From Deltaproteobacteria bacterium (lineage in GTDB: Bacteria; Myxococcota_A; Polyangia; GCA-2747355; JADLHG01), in assembly GCA_020848905.1 (NCBI GenBank), contig JADLHG010000045.1, positions 372,001 to 436,000 of the forward strand: a stretch of DNA of 64,000 nucleotides, written 5' to 3'. Each line of letters starts with the position of its first letter. Position 1 is the first letter of the stretch. The notes beneath the pieces are model-generated. The model did no database searches and was not told the origin of the DNA. It saw only the letters and a list, made by a program, of their open reading frames with translations. Shown here in pieces: positions 34,812 through 43,510 of this stretch. The translations under genes were made by a program, and so were the position numbers.

Positions 34812-37316
34812 ATGCGCGTAGTGCTATGTGTCCGGTCCATGGTGCGCCTGGGCCCTTGGGTTCTCGTCCTTCTCGCCGCGCCGCTCGCCTGCGACGGAAC
34901 GCGTCTTTCTCCGCCGGCCGGGGTGGTGCTCGCCGACGCGGAGCTCGAGCTCGTCCTCGACAGCGCTCGTGCACGCTTCAGCCTCGGACGGCCCGGGGCG
35001 CAGCCGCTCCTCGAGACCCCCGAGAGCACCCCGCCGGGCTTCGGCGCACCGGCCTGGACCAGCGCCACCGCCGACGTGCGCCTGAAGCTCGGCGCCTTCG
35101 GCTTCCGCGAGAGCGCGGGGCCCTGGCGCGTGGCGGAGCGCCTGCTCGACGTCGTTACCGACGGTCGTCGCGCGTCGGCCAGCGCCATGTCGTCCGCGGA
35201 GAGCGCGGAGCTCTCGGCCCACCTCGTGAGTCCCGGGGTGGTGCGTGTCACCCTGCGTGCCCCCGAGGGGAGCGCCAACCGCGCCGCGCTCTCCTTCGCG
35301 TGCCATCGCGACGACGAGTTCCTCGGCCTCGGCGCGCAGACCCCCGTCTCCCATCGTGGCCGGGTGGTCCCTCTGTGGACCCAGGAGCAAGGGAGCGGAA
35401 AGCTCGACGGACAGGACCACTACGGCGGCTACTCGCCCGTCGGGGACACCTACGATAGCTACCTGCCGGTCCCCGTGCTCTACAACCCGCGTGGGTACAT
35501 GGTGCTCGTGGAGGGGACGGCCCGCACGGTGCTCGACCTCTGCGCCTCGCACGCCTCCGTCTGGCGCGTACAGACGTGGCAGCGGGAGCTCTCGCTGCTC
35601 ATCGTGACCGGCAAGACGCCGCTCGAGCGCCTGGAGCGGATGACCGCGGTCACGGGACGGCCGCCGCTGCCCGCGCCGTGGGTCTTCGCCCCCTGGCTCG
35701 ACGCCATCAAAGGAGAAGCGGCGGTGCGCGAGGTGGCGCGTCTCGCGCGGGAGCACGACCTCCCCGTCTCCGCGATCTGGACCGAGGACTGGGCGGGCGG
35801 CGAGGAGAGCCTCGGTGGCTATCACCTGGCCTATCGCTGGTCGGTGGACCGCCGCCTCTACCCGGACCTCCCGCGGCTCTCGCGCGAGCTGCACGAGGCG
35901 GGCTTTCGCTTCCTCGGCTACTTCAACACCTTCATCCTGCAGGGGACCCCCGAGTGGGACGAGGCCCACTCGCGAGGACTCCTCGTGCGCGGCGGAGACG
36001 GCCAGGTGCTGACCTTCGCCGGGCCTCCGCGCCTGCAGAGTACCGCGCTGCTCGACCTGACGCGCGCCGAGACGCGGACCTGGGTCGAGGCACGCATGCG
36101 CGACGCGCTCGAGCTCGGTCTCGACGGGTGGATGGCCGATTTCGGCGAGTGGCTCCCGTGGGAGGCGGTGCTCGCGGACGGGTCGCGCGGCGAGCTCGCC
36201 CACAACGACTACCCGCGCCAGTGGGCCGGTCTGAACCGCGAGGTCTTCGCGCGCGCGCGCCCCGACGGCGACGCGGTCTACTTCGTGCGCAGCGGGTGGA
36301 CCGGGACGCAGCGGCTGGCCCCCATGGTCTGGGCCGGCGATCAGAACACCTCCTTCGCCCGCGACGACGGGCTGCCGTCGGTGATCCCCATCGGCCTCAA
36401 CCTCGGGCTCTCGGGGATCACGACCTACGGGCACGACATCGGCGGCTACACCTCGATCTTCGACCCGCCCACCGACCGCGAGCTCTTCTACCGCTGGACC
36501 GAGCTCGGCGCCTTCTCGCCGGTGATGCGCACGCATCACGGCACGAGCGGGGACAAGGGGTGGAACTTCGCCCGCGACGCCGAGACGATCGCGCACTTCC
36601 GTCGCTACGCGCGAGAGCACGTGCGGCTCTATCCCTACCTGTGGACGCTCGCCCAGGACGCGGCTACCCACGGATGGCCGCTGATGCGCCCCGTCGCGCT
36701 GCACTACCCCGAGCTGCCGTGGAACCTCGCCGACCAGTATCTCCTTGGGGACGCGCTGCTCGTGGCCCCGGTCGTGGAGCGTGGGGCCACGAGACGTCGC
36801 GTCGCGCTGCCGCCCGGCCTCTGGTACGACTACTTCCGCGGAACACCGCATCGCGGGTCGCGGGCGGTGGAGGTTCTGGCCCCCCTCGAGGAGGTGCCCG
36901 TCTTCGTCCGCGCGGGAGCCATCCTGCCGCAGCTTCCGGACCGGGTGCAGACGCTGGCCTCCGGGGGACGCGGCGTGGTGGATCTGGCAGCGGTGCAGGG
37001 GGAGCTTCTGCTCCAGGTCTACCTCGGCGCGCCCGGGAGCTTCTCGCTCCCCGCGGGGCGCTTCGAGCTCCACTCGACGGAGCTCGCGCCCGACGACGGG
37101 GCGCTCTCGCTCTCCCTCGGCCGGGGTCCGCTGCCCGCCTGTCCGCCCGGCGAGCGCGCGAGCTGCGTCGTGCGCGACCCCGCGGGGCGGCGCGTGACGG
37201 TCTACCTGCGGGGGGCGGCCTTCGACCTGCGCGGTGAGGCGCGTGGCCGGGAGGTGGTGCGTCTGACCGGGCGGCTCGCGCGGGAGACGGACCTGGCCGT
37301 GACGCTGCACTACTGA
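34812..37316 (+). CDS. GH31 alpha-glycosidase lipoprotein, YihQ-like
   Basis: Retaining alpha-glycosidase. Lipobox PLAC follows a hydrophobic segment (a start at ATG 34839, giving MVRLGPWVLVLLAAPLAC, is equally possible). The catalytic (beta/alpha)8 part has GWMADFGEW with nucleophile Asp443 and WAGDQNTSF with acid/base Asp510. Their 67-residue spacing and flanks (DIGGYT, MRTHHG) match sulfoquinovosidase YihQ best. However, the three residues that in E. coli YihQ read the sulfonate (Gln288, Arg301, Trp304, from memory) align here with Glu325, His338 and Tyr341. So the sugar is probably not sulfoquinovose. Likely periplasmic or surface-exposed. Convergent with the receiver/PilZ gene, overlapping by 7 bp. 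Confidence 0.88.
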   Translation: MRVVLCVRSMVRLGPWVLVLLAAPLACDGTRLSPPAGVVLADAELELVLDSARARFSLGRPGAQPLLETPESTPPGFGAPAWTSATADVRLKLGAFGFRESAGPWRVAERLLDVVTDGRRASASAMSSAESAELSAHLVSPGVVRVTLRAPEGSANRAALSFACHRDDEFLGLGAQTPVSHRGRVVPLWTQEQGSGKLDGQDHYGGYSPVGDTYDSYLPVPVLYNPRGYMVLVEGTARTVLDLCASHASVWRVQTWQRELSLLIVTGKTPLERLERMTAVTGRPPLPAPWVFAPWLDAIKGEAAVREVARLAREHDLPVSAIWTEDWAGGEESLGGYHLAYRWSVDRRLYPDLPRLSRELHEAGFRFLGYFNTFILQGTPEWDEAHSRGLLVRGGDGQVLTFAGPPRLQSTALLDLTRAETRTWVEARMRDALELGLDGWMADFGEWLPWEAVLADGSRGELAHNDYPRQWAGLNREVFARARPDGDAVYFVRSGWTGTQRLAPMVWAGDQNTSFARDDGLPSVIPIGLNLGLSGITTYGHDIGGYTSIFDPPTDRELFYRWTELGAFSPVMRTHHGTSGDKGWNFARDAETIAHFRRYAREHVRLYPYLWTLAQDAATHGWPLMRPVALHYPELPWNLADQYLLGDALLVAPVVERGATRRRVALPPGLWYDYFRGTPHRGSRAVEVLAPLEEVPVFVRAGAILPQLPDRVQTLASGGRGVVDLAAVQGELLLQVYLGAPGSFSLPAGRFELHSTELAPDDGALSLSLGRGPLPACPPGERASCVVRDPAGRRVTVYLRGAAFDLRGEARGREVVRLTGRLARETDLAVTLHY

Positions 37317-38950
37317 AGCGGACTCTCGTCGGGCGGCTCGCCCCCCGCTTCGCTCCCCTCTACCGCCTGGAACTCGCCCGTGCGGTGCTCGATCACGGTG
37401 CTGAGGAGCGCGCGGACGTCGTCCGGCGGGGCGAGGAACTTGATCCCGAGCCCCGGGCCGAGGGTGGACTGGCGATCGTTTCGCGCCACCCACGCGACCT
37501 GCGCGCGGCAGCGCACCACGTATCCCTGGCCGTCGTGCTCCAGGCGAAAGTCGACCTCCATCAGCGTCCCGGGCGTGAGCAGCTCCGGTGTGCGGATGAA
37601 GAGCCCTCCCTGGCTCAGATCACCCATGTACGCCAGGGTCGCGGCGGGCGACGCCTTGGGCCTGAAGCGCACGAAGTGGCTCTCCGGAATGCGCAGGTGC
37701 ACGCGCCGCTCGGACCCGTCCTCGGTCGCGCTGGTGGCCGAGGCGTCGGCAGGCGTCTCCTCGGCCACGTGGACCACGACGTCGGAGAGCACGTCGTCGA
37801 GGTAGTCGCCGGTCGTGGCGTCGGCGACGTACTCGGCGAGGTCGTCGTCGCCGAGCGGCGAACGCAGCGCTTCGACGGTCATGGCCTTGGCTCGCTGGAG
37901 CCCGATCAGCGTGCAGAAGTCGCTGAAGTGGTCGGGCGAGAGGTTCGGTTGATGCGCCAGGTACGTCTCGCGGTAGAGCTCGAGGAAGAGGTTCTCGACC
38001 AGCCGTTCGCGGCGTCCGCGCCGCAGGATGTCCCGGATGCGGAGCACCAGCATCGAGGCCGATGCGGGTGGCCAGGCCAGGTAGTACGCCAGGCCGTCGC
38101 GCAGCGCGCGCAGGGCGATCTCGGGCTGCGCGTGCAGCGACGCCACCGCCAGCTCGCCGCGAGGATCCACCGCGCGGAGGCGGCGCTGCAGCTCGACCAT
38201 GTCGTCGGGGACGGCCTCGGCCATGGCGACGACGAGGCACACGTCCTGGCCCGCGACGCGGGTCAGCGCCTCCTCGAAGGCGTCCACCGTCTCGACGTGG
38301 AAGCCGGCGAGGAGCAGGTTCTCGCTCAGGATGCGGAGGTCGTCGCGGTTCGCCTCCACGACCAGCACCCGGTCGAAGGCCCCGAGGGAATCTTTGAAGG
38401 CCGATAGGCGACGGTCGAGCTCGGTGGTGGTGCGGAGGCGAACCTCCGGGTCGAGCTCCTCGAGCGTGTTGCGGAGCTCGTTGAGGACGTAGGTCTGCAT
38501 GCGGCGGTCGACGTTCCGCCCGACGGCCAGCTTGAGCCGCTCCATCACGCGCTCGGCGCTGTCGAGAGGCACCGGGAGCAGGTCGAGCAGCCGCAGGTCG
38601 AAGGCGTGCGTGACCAGATCGACCGACGGCGCGTGGGCCGTGAGGATCACGTCGAGCTGCGGGTAGTTCACACGGAGCTGGCGGGTCAGCGCGAGCCCCG
38701 TCATGCCGGGGAGCTGATCCGCGGCGATCACCAGGGCGTAGTGTTCGCGCCCCGCCAGCTCGAGCGCGAGCTCGGCCGAACCCACGCTGCGCGAGGGGAT
38801 CCGACAGCGGTAGAGCAGATCGTCCAGGACCTTGCGAAGGGCGGGGTCACCGTCGACGACCAGGACCCGGACCTCGCGCTCGAGCCGCGCACGATGGCGC
38901 GACCACTCCGCTTGCTGCGCCTCGAGTAGCACGGGCCGGGATTGGACCAC
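37310..38950 (-). CDS. Double receiver-like and PilZ regulator
   Basis: Residues about 27-140 form a receiver-like domain (RVLVVDGDPALRKVL...VIAADQLPGMTG). The phosphoacceptor site is odd: Asp is one place closer to PGM than usual. Residues about 190-305 form a second receiver-like fold (RVLVVEANRDDLRIL) whose acceptor strand reads VVAMAEAVP, with no Asp. The PilZ domain (about 410-520) keeps both c-di-GMP motifs, RVHLR (RxxxR) and DLSQGG (D/NxSxxG), and resembles the myxobacterial TIGR02266 type. It probably senses c-di-GMP, perhaps for motility or surface behaviour, with the receivers used for protein contacts. Confidence 0.8.
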   Translation of the reverse strand: MVQSRPVLLEAQQAEWSRHRARLEREVRVLVVDGDPALRKVLDDLLYRCRIPSRSVGSAELALELAGREHYALVIAADQLPGMTGLALTRQLRVNYPQLDVILTAHAPSVDLVTHAFDLRLLDLLPVPLDSAERVMERLKLAVGRNVDRRMQTYVLNELRNTLEELDPEVRLRTTTELDRRLSAFKDSLGAFDRVLVVEANRDDLRILSENLLLAGFHVETVDAFEEALTRVAGQDVCLVVAMAEAVPDDMVELQRRLRAVDPRGELAVASLHAQPEIALRALRDGLAYYLAWPPASASMLVLRIRDILRRGRRERLVENLFLELYRETYLAHQPNLSPDHFSDFCTLIGLQRAKAMTVEALRSPLGDDDLAEYVADATTGDYLDDVLSDVVVHVAEETPADASATSATEDGSERRVHLRIPESHFVRFRPKASPAATLAYMGDLSQGGLFIRTPELLTPGTLMEVDFRLEHDGQGYVVRCRAQVAWVARNDRQSTLGPGLGIKFLAPPDDVRALLSTVIEHRTGEFQAVEGSEAGGEPPDESPLQ

Positions 38951-39022
38951 GGCCGCCCGCAGGGGTCAACGGTCAGCCGCGAGACGAGGGCAAGGAAGGC
39001 GCGGGTGAGGCGCGGGGCGCGG

Positions 39023-41158
39023 TCAGGGCGTGCAGTTGGTCAGCACCCGGACGTCGTCGAGGTAGACCCCTTCCCCCGTGTTCGAGGAGCTGTCCGACGA
39101 GTCGAAGCGGAAGCGGAACTGGGTGGACTGACCGGCGAGCGCCGCCGGGATGGCGGCGGAGAAGGACCCGAAGGAGGTCTTGTTGTTCGCGTTCAGCGGC
39201 TCGTTGCCCGACTTCCAGATCAGGGTCCCGGAGGGGACGGCCGTGATGGTGAGCTGGTCGATCGAGTAGTAGGTCTCCTCGGTGTCCTTGAACATGCGGA
39301 ACTCGAGGCAGAGCTTGCCCTGCGCCGTCGGCAGCGAGACCGACGGGCTCGTCGCCTCGCCGGAGACCGGCTTGCTCGGGTCGTTGTAGGTGTGGTTGTC
39401 CACGCGCCCGAAGTAGAGCGCGTTCGGCGTGCTCACCTTGCGGGCGACGTCGCTCTGCCACTTCACCGGGCTCGTGGCCGGACTCGGGGCGAAGGTGAAC
39501 CCGGAGGCCTGCGCGTCGTCGAAGCCCCAGACCACCATCGGCGTGCCCCCCGAGACGGCGAAGGCCGTCCCGCTCACGGTCGGGTCGCAGTGCTCGCAGG
39601 CCGAGTCGGCGTTGGCCTCTCCCGACTGATAGCACTTGTTCGCGTACTTGATGCGGAAGAGGCAGGAGCCGGCCTGCAGCGGGAAGGTGCACCCGCCGAG
39701 CCCGTCGCAGGTGTCGCTCGTGCAGAGCAGGCCGTCGCTGCAGCTGTAGCTCGTCCCGGCGCACCCGCCCATCCCATCGCACTTGTCGAGCTTCGTGCAG
39801 GGGTTTCCGTCGTTGCAGCTCGCCCCCGCCCGGGGCAAGTAGGTGCACTTCCCGCCCGAGCAGATCCCCGGCACGCTGTAGCAGTCCTTGTTGGGCGGCG
39901 AGTCGCAGGTCACGGTGGCGCACGGGTCGCCCTTGCAGATCCCCTTGACCGTGTCGCACCCGAAGGGGCAACCCACCTCGGCCTTGCCGTAGTTGCAGGA
40001 GCCCGCGGAGCAGAAGCCCGGCGCGGTGTTCACCGTGAGGGTGTTGGCGTCCTTGCAGCTATTGGCGGGTGGCGTGTTGCAGATCACCGCCGAGCCGCCG
40101 CACACCCCGTCGGTGCAGGTGTCGGTCTCGGTGCACGGGTTGCCGTCGTTGCACCCCTTGCCGTTGTCTGCCTCGTACTCGCATTTTCCGCCCTTGCAGG
40201 TCCCCTGCGCCTTGTAGCAGGCGTTGAGCGGCGTGTCGCAGGTGATGCCGGCGCACGGGTCTCCCTTGCAGGCCCCTGTCGCCGCGTCGCAGCCGTGGGT
40301 GCAGGCCTCCTCCGTCGAGGTGTAGTCGCAGGTGCCGCCGGTGCACGCCCCTTGCTTCGCGTGGCTCACCACGGTGTTCGCGTCCTTGCACGTATTCGGA
40401 GGCGGGGTGGTGCACACCTTCGCCGTCCCGGCGCACTTGCCGCCGGCGCACTTGTCGTTCTCCGAGCAGGGGTCGTTGTCGTCGCAGCCCTTGCCGTCCT
40501 CCGGCAGATACGTGCAGGTGCCGTTCGTGCAAATTCCCTCCGCGCGATGGCAGCCCGACGGCGGCGACTCGCAGGTCTTGCCGAGGCAGGGATCGCCCTT
40601 GCACTTGCCCTTCTCGCAGCCGAGGGGGCAGGGGACCTTCACGTAGGGGTAGTCGCACTGCCCGGTCTTGCAGCTGCCGGCCTGCGCGTACGCGCGCAAC
40701 GTTCCGGTGTCCTCGCAGGTGTCCTCGGGGACCTGGTCGCAGCTCTTCGGCTTGCCCGCCTTGCACTGCCCGCCCGCGCAGCTGTCTCCCTCGGTGCAGG
40801 CGTCGCCGTCATCGCAGCTCTTCCCCTCGTCCGGTTCGTATTTGCACTCGCCGTTCCAGCAGGTGCCGGCGGAGAGGTAGCAGCCGCTCGGGGGGGTGTT
40901 GCAGTCTCCGCAGAGGTCGGGGCACGCTCCGGTGGCGGGGTCGCAGGTCTTGTTTCCCGCGCACGCCTCGGCCCGCCACTGAAACCCCGCGTCGCTCGTC
41001 TTGCAGAGGAGCTGCTTGCCGTTCTGGTCGCAGCGGGGCTGCTCGCCCTCCTTGCAGCTCTGCGCTCCGACGGAGCCGTCGCCCACGGCGGGGGGTTTCG
41101 AGGTGGCACACCCGTAGACGGTCACCGTAAGCGCTGTCACCAAAGAAATACGTCGCAT
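39023..41158 (-). CDS. Cys-repeat lipoprotein with carboxyl jelly-roll domain
   Basis: Signal ends in lipobox VYGC (Cys 17). Residues about 35-510 form repeated Cys-rich modules of roughly 100 residues (CD.GDACTEGDSC.GG.C, CKGDPC....CDSPP..., C..GCD...G.CKGDPC), like the knottin-type tandem repeats of myxobacterial surface proteins. Residues about 540-711 form a Cys-poor beta-sandwich domain (VVWGFDDAQASGFTF...GVYLDDVRVL) typical of MAM/jelly-roll modules, often carbohydrate-binding. Likely an outer-membrane adhesion or scaffold protein. It starts 31 bp after rluA-like on the same strand. Confidence 0.75.
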   Translation of the reverse strand: MRRISLVTALTVTVYGCATSKPPAVGDGSVGAQSCKEGEQPRCDQNGKQLLCKTSDAGFQWRAEACAGNKTCDPATGACPDLCGDCNTPPSGCYLSAGTCWNGECKYEPDEGKSCDDGDACTEGDSCAGGQCKAGKPKSCDQVPEDTCEDTGTLRAYAQAGSCKTGQCDYPYVKVPCPLGCEKGKCKGDPCLGKTCESPPSGCHRAEGICTNGTCTYLPEDGKGCDDNDPCSENDKCAGGKCAGTAKVCTTPPPNTCKDANTVVSHAKQGACTGGTCDYTSTEEACTHGCDAATGACKGDPCAGITCDTPLNACYKAQGTCKGGKCEYEADNGKGCNDGNPCTETDTCTDGVCGGSAVICNTPPANSCKDANTLTVNTAPGFCSAGSCNYGKAEVGCPFGCDTVKGICKGDPCATVTCDSPPNKDCYSVPGICSGGKCTYLPRAGASCNDGNPCTKLDKCDGMGGCAGTSYSCSDGLLCTSDTCDGLGGCTFPLQAGSCLFRIKYANKCYQSGEANADSACEHCDPTVSGTAFAVSGGTPMVVWGFDDAQASGFTFAPSPATSPVKWQSDVARKVSTPNALYFGRVDNHTYNDPSKPVSGEATSPSVSLPTAQGKLCLEFRMFKDTEETYYSIDQLTITAVPSGTLIWKSGNEPLNANNKTSFGSFSAAIPAALAGQSTQFRFRFDSSDSSSNTGEGVYLDDVRVLTNCTP

Positions 41159-41189
41159 GGTCTAGTTCCTGGTCCTTTGCTGCTTCGAC

Positions 41190-42185
41190 TTACGAGGAGC
41201 TGTCCTCGATCTTCCGATCTCTCTCGGCGCCCGTCGCGGGAGCTGCTTCGCCGGGGCTCGGCCCGAGGCGGCCGTCCCAGCCGAGCGTCTCGAGTAGCCG
41301 CCTCCGCTCGGCAGGCAAGGGGGCGCTGAAGCGTTGGCCGAGCAGGGTTACCTCCAGGCCGTGCAAGAAGGCCCCCTCCACCCCCGGAAACGGGGACCCT
41401 CCATAGAGAAGGTCGCCGACGAGCGGGTGCCCCACGTGGGCCAGGTGTACGCGCACCTGGTGGCGGCGTCCCGTGCGGCAGCCTATCCGTAGGAGCGTGA
41501 ACGCCCCGAGCGCGCAGACCGGGGCGTAGCGCGTGGTCGCGGCTTGACCGGTGCCGCCGCGCTCCTGCGGGACCACCTGGACGCGGGTGCGATCTCCGGG
41601 GACACCTTCCAGCGCCAGGCTGATCTCTCCCGGGCGGGTGATCGTTCCGTGCACGAGAGCCAGATAGGTCTTGTGCACCCCCTCGTTGCCGAAGAGGGCG
41701 CGCAGCGTGCCGTAGCTCAGCCGATTGCGAGCGGCCACGAGCACTCCGCTCGTGCTCGTGTCCAGGCGGTGCACCAGGCCCGCCTCCCGGGGGTGCGGGC
41801 TGGCGTCGGCGCATTCGGGGTAGCGCGCCACGAGGGCGTTCGCCACGGTGTCGGTCTCCCCCGGCACGAGGGGGTGGCACGGCACGCCGGCGGGCTTATT
41901 CACGACCACGAGGTCGGCGTGCTCGGCGAGCACCTGGAGCGGGAGCTCCGGTTGCGCGGGCGGCCTTTCGTCGGTGGCGGCGGCAGCCACGAGCACGCGC
42001 TGGCCCACGGCGAGGCGTAGCCCCTTCGGGCGCTCGCGGCCGTCCACCAGGATCTGTCCCTTGTCGAGCAGGCGCGTCAGCGAGCCGCGCGACAGGCCGG
42101 GGATGCGTCGGCGAACGAATTGATCGAGGCGTTCGCCTTGGGCCTCCGGTTCGACGACGAACTCGATGGGCGGTCCGGCGGGCAC
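41190..42185 (-). CDS. RluA-family 23S/tRNA pseudouridine synthase
   Basis: An S4 RNA-binding domain (about 17-75; LDQFVRRRIPGLSRGSLTRLL) precedes the catalytic domain with GLVHRLDTSTSGVLV, where Asp142 is the catalytic residue, and VNKPAGV at 95-101. Combined S4 + RluA order and length match the RluC/RluD type, but the target uridine cannot be told. The GTG start follows the stop of the TolC-type gene with one base between (TGA-C-GTG), so translation is coupled. Its place next to envelope genes is not an obvious functional link. Confidence 0.9.
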   Translation of the reverse strand: MPAGPPIEFVVEPEAQGERLDQFVRRRIPGLSRGSLTRLLDKGQILVDGRERPKGLRLAVGQRVLVAAAATDERPPAQPELPLQVLAEHADLVVVNKPAGVPCHPLVPGETDTVANALVARYPECADASPHPREAGLVHRLDTSTSGVLVAARNRLSYGTLRALFGNEGVHKTYLALVHGTITRPGEISLALEGVPGDRTRVQVVPQERGGTGQAATTRYAPVCALGAFTLLRIGCRTGRRHQVRVHLAHVGHPLVGDLLYGGSPFPGVEGAFLHGLEVTLLGQRFSAPLPAERRRLLETLGWDGRLGPSPGEAAPATGAERDRKIEDSSS

Positions 42186-42186
42186 G

Positions 42187-43497
42187 TCACGGGCGCTCCC
42201 GCACCGGATCGAAGCGGCCGAGAGCGTGCGTCAGGGAGAGGCGGGCCACGTCGCGCTGGTACAGGGTGCGCGTGAGATTCAGCTCGGCGTCGAGCTGGCG
42301 CTGGTTGGCGTCGAGGACGTCGAGCTGGGTCGCCACGCCGGCCTCGTAGCTCGCGGACATGTCCTCGGCCGTGGTCCGCGCCAGCTTCAGTGCCTTCTCG
42401 GCGCTCGCGATCGCGGCGCCGGCGGCGGTGACCTCGGCCTGCAGGCGCACGACCTCGGATTCGATCTGTCGCCCGAGCTGGTCGCGGAGCGCCTGCGCCT
42501 CGCGGATCTTGGCCTCGGCCTCGCGCAGCTCGGCGTAGCGCAGTCCGCCGTCGTAGATCGGCAGGTTCAAGGTCAGCATGAGGTTCCATTGCCCGCGCTG
42601 GTTCGCAAAGCCCGCGGCCTCGGTCCAGCGGTAGAGCCACGCGAAGTCGAGCGAGGGGAGAAAGCCCCACCACACGGCCTCCTTCGCCTTGCGCGCGAGC
42701 TCGAGGCCCGCGCCGGTGGCGCGGTAGTCCGACCGACGGACGAGCGCGTCCCCGAGCCCGGGGCCGCCTGCCGGCGTGGCGGGCTCCGGTGGGCGCGTGG
42801 CCTTCACGCTTCCGCCGAGCCCGAGGAGGATCCCGAGCTGCCGCTGCCCCGCCTTCAGCGTGTGGCGCTGCTGCAGCAGGGCCTGCTCGTCCTGCGTCGA
42901 GACCAGCTCGGCCCTAAGGAGGTCGGCGCGCGGCGTCTTGCCGACCTCGTAGCGCGCGCGCGCCGCGGCCACGTTCTTCGCGTCGAGCTGGACCTTGTTC
43001 TCGAGCGCCTTCACCGTTTCCTGCTGGCCGAGGACGTTGTAGTAGGCGCGCGCCACCTCGATCAGGAACTCCTGTCGGGAGCGCACCTGCTGCAGACGGG
43101 CTTGCTCGATGGCCCGGCCCGTCATGCCGAGCCGCGGATAGACGGGTCCGCGGAAGAGCGGCAGGCTGGCCACGACGTTGAAGCCGAACTGATTCTCCTT
43201 CTGGATCACGATCGGGTCGCCCGCCTTCACCCCGGGCGGGAGAAAGGCGCCGAAGTCGAGGCGAACCTCCTGGTCGTAGTGCGTGAAGGTTCCCTGGAAG
43301 GCGGCGGTGGGCTTCAGCGCGGCCCAGGCCTTCAGCCGCGCCGCCTCCGCCTGGGCCACGCGCTGCTTGAGCAGCTCGAGCGTGGGGCTCTGCTTCACCG
43401 CCTGTTCGTAGGCCTGGTCGAGCGTCAGCTGGTCCTGGGCTGCCGCGCTGAGGGGAATCGACGCGAGCAGTATCGCGAGCAGTCGTCGAGAGATCAT
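42187..43497 (-). CDS. TolC-family outer-membrane efflux protein
   Basis: Starts at ATG 43497 (MISRRLLAILLASIPLSAAAQ); the frame extends upstream only as Arg/Pro-rich noise. After the signal peptide come two related halves (about 24-230 and 235-436), each with long amphipathic helices (LTLDQAYEQAVKQSP, LELLKQRVAQAEAARLKAW, then AELREAEAKIREAQALRDQLGRQIESE) of the OEP fold, and ending DVARLSLTHALGRFD. It should form a trimeric channel. No membrane-fusion or inner-membrane pump gene lies beside it. It begins 13 bp after the lytic transglycosylase gene. Confidence 0.88.
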   Translation of the reverse strand: MISRRLLAILLASIPLSAAAQDQLTLDQAYEQAVKQSPTLELLKQRVAQAEAARLKAWAALKPTAAFQGTFTHYDQEVRLDFGAFLPPGVKAGDPIVIQKENQFGFNVVASLPLFRGPVYPRLGMTGRAIEQARLQQVRSRQEFLIEVARAYYNVLGQQETVKALENKVQLDAKNVAAARARYEVGKTPRADLLRAELVSTQDEQALLQQRHTLKAGQRQLGILLGLGGSVKATRPPEPATPAGGPGLGDALVRRSDYRATGAGLELARKAKEAVWWGFLPSLDFAWLYRWTEAAGFANQRGQWNLMLTLNLPIYDGGLRYAELREAEAKIREAQALRDQLGRQIESEVVRLQAEVTAAGAAIASAEKALKLARTTAEDMSASYEAGVATQLDVLDANQRQLDAELNLTRTLYQRDVARLSLTHALGRFDPVRERP

Positions 43498-43510
43498 CGG
43501 TCCGCTGGGG

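Noticed and set aside
34824-37493. Long minus-strand frame across the GH31 gene
   Set aside because: Same compositional artefact; no domain pattern, and the GH31 motifs on the plus strand are unambiguous.
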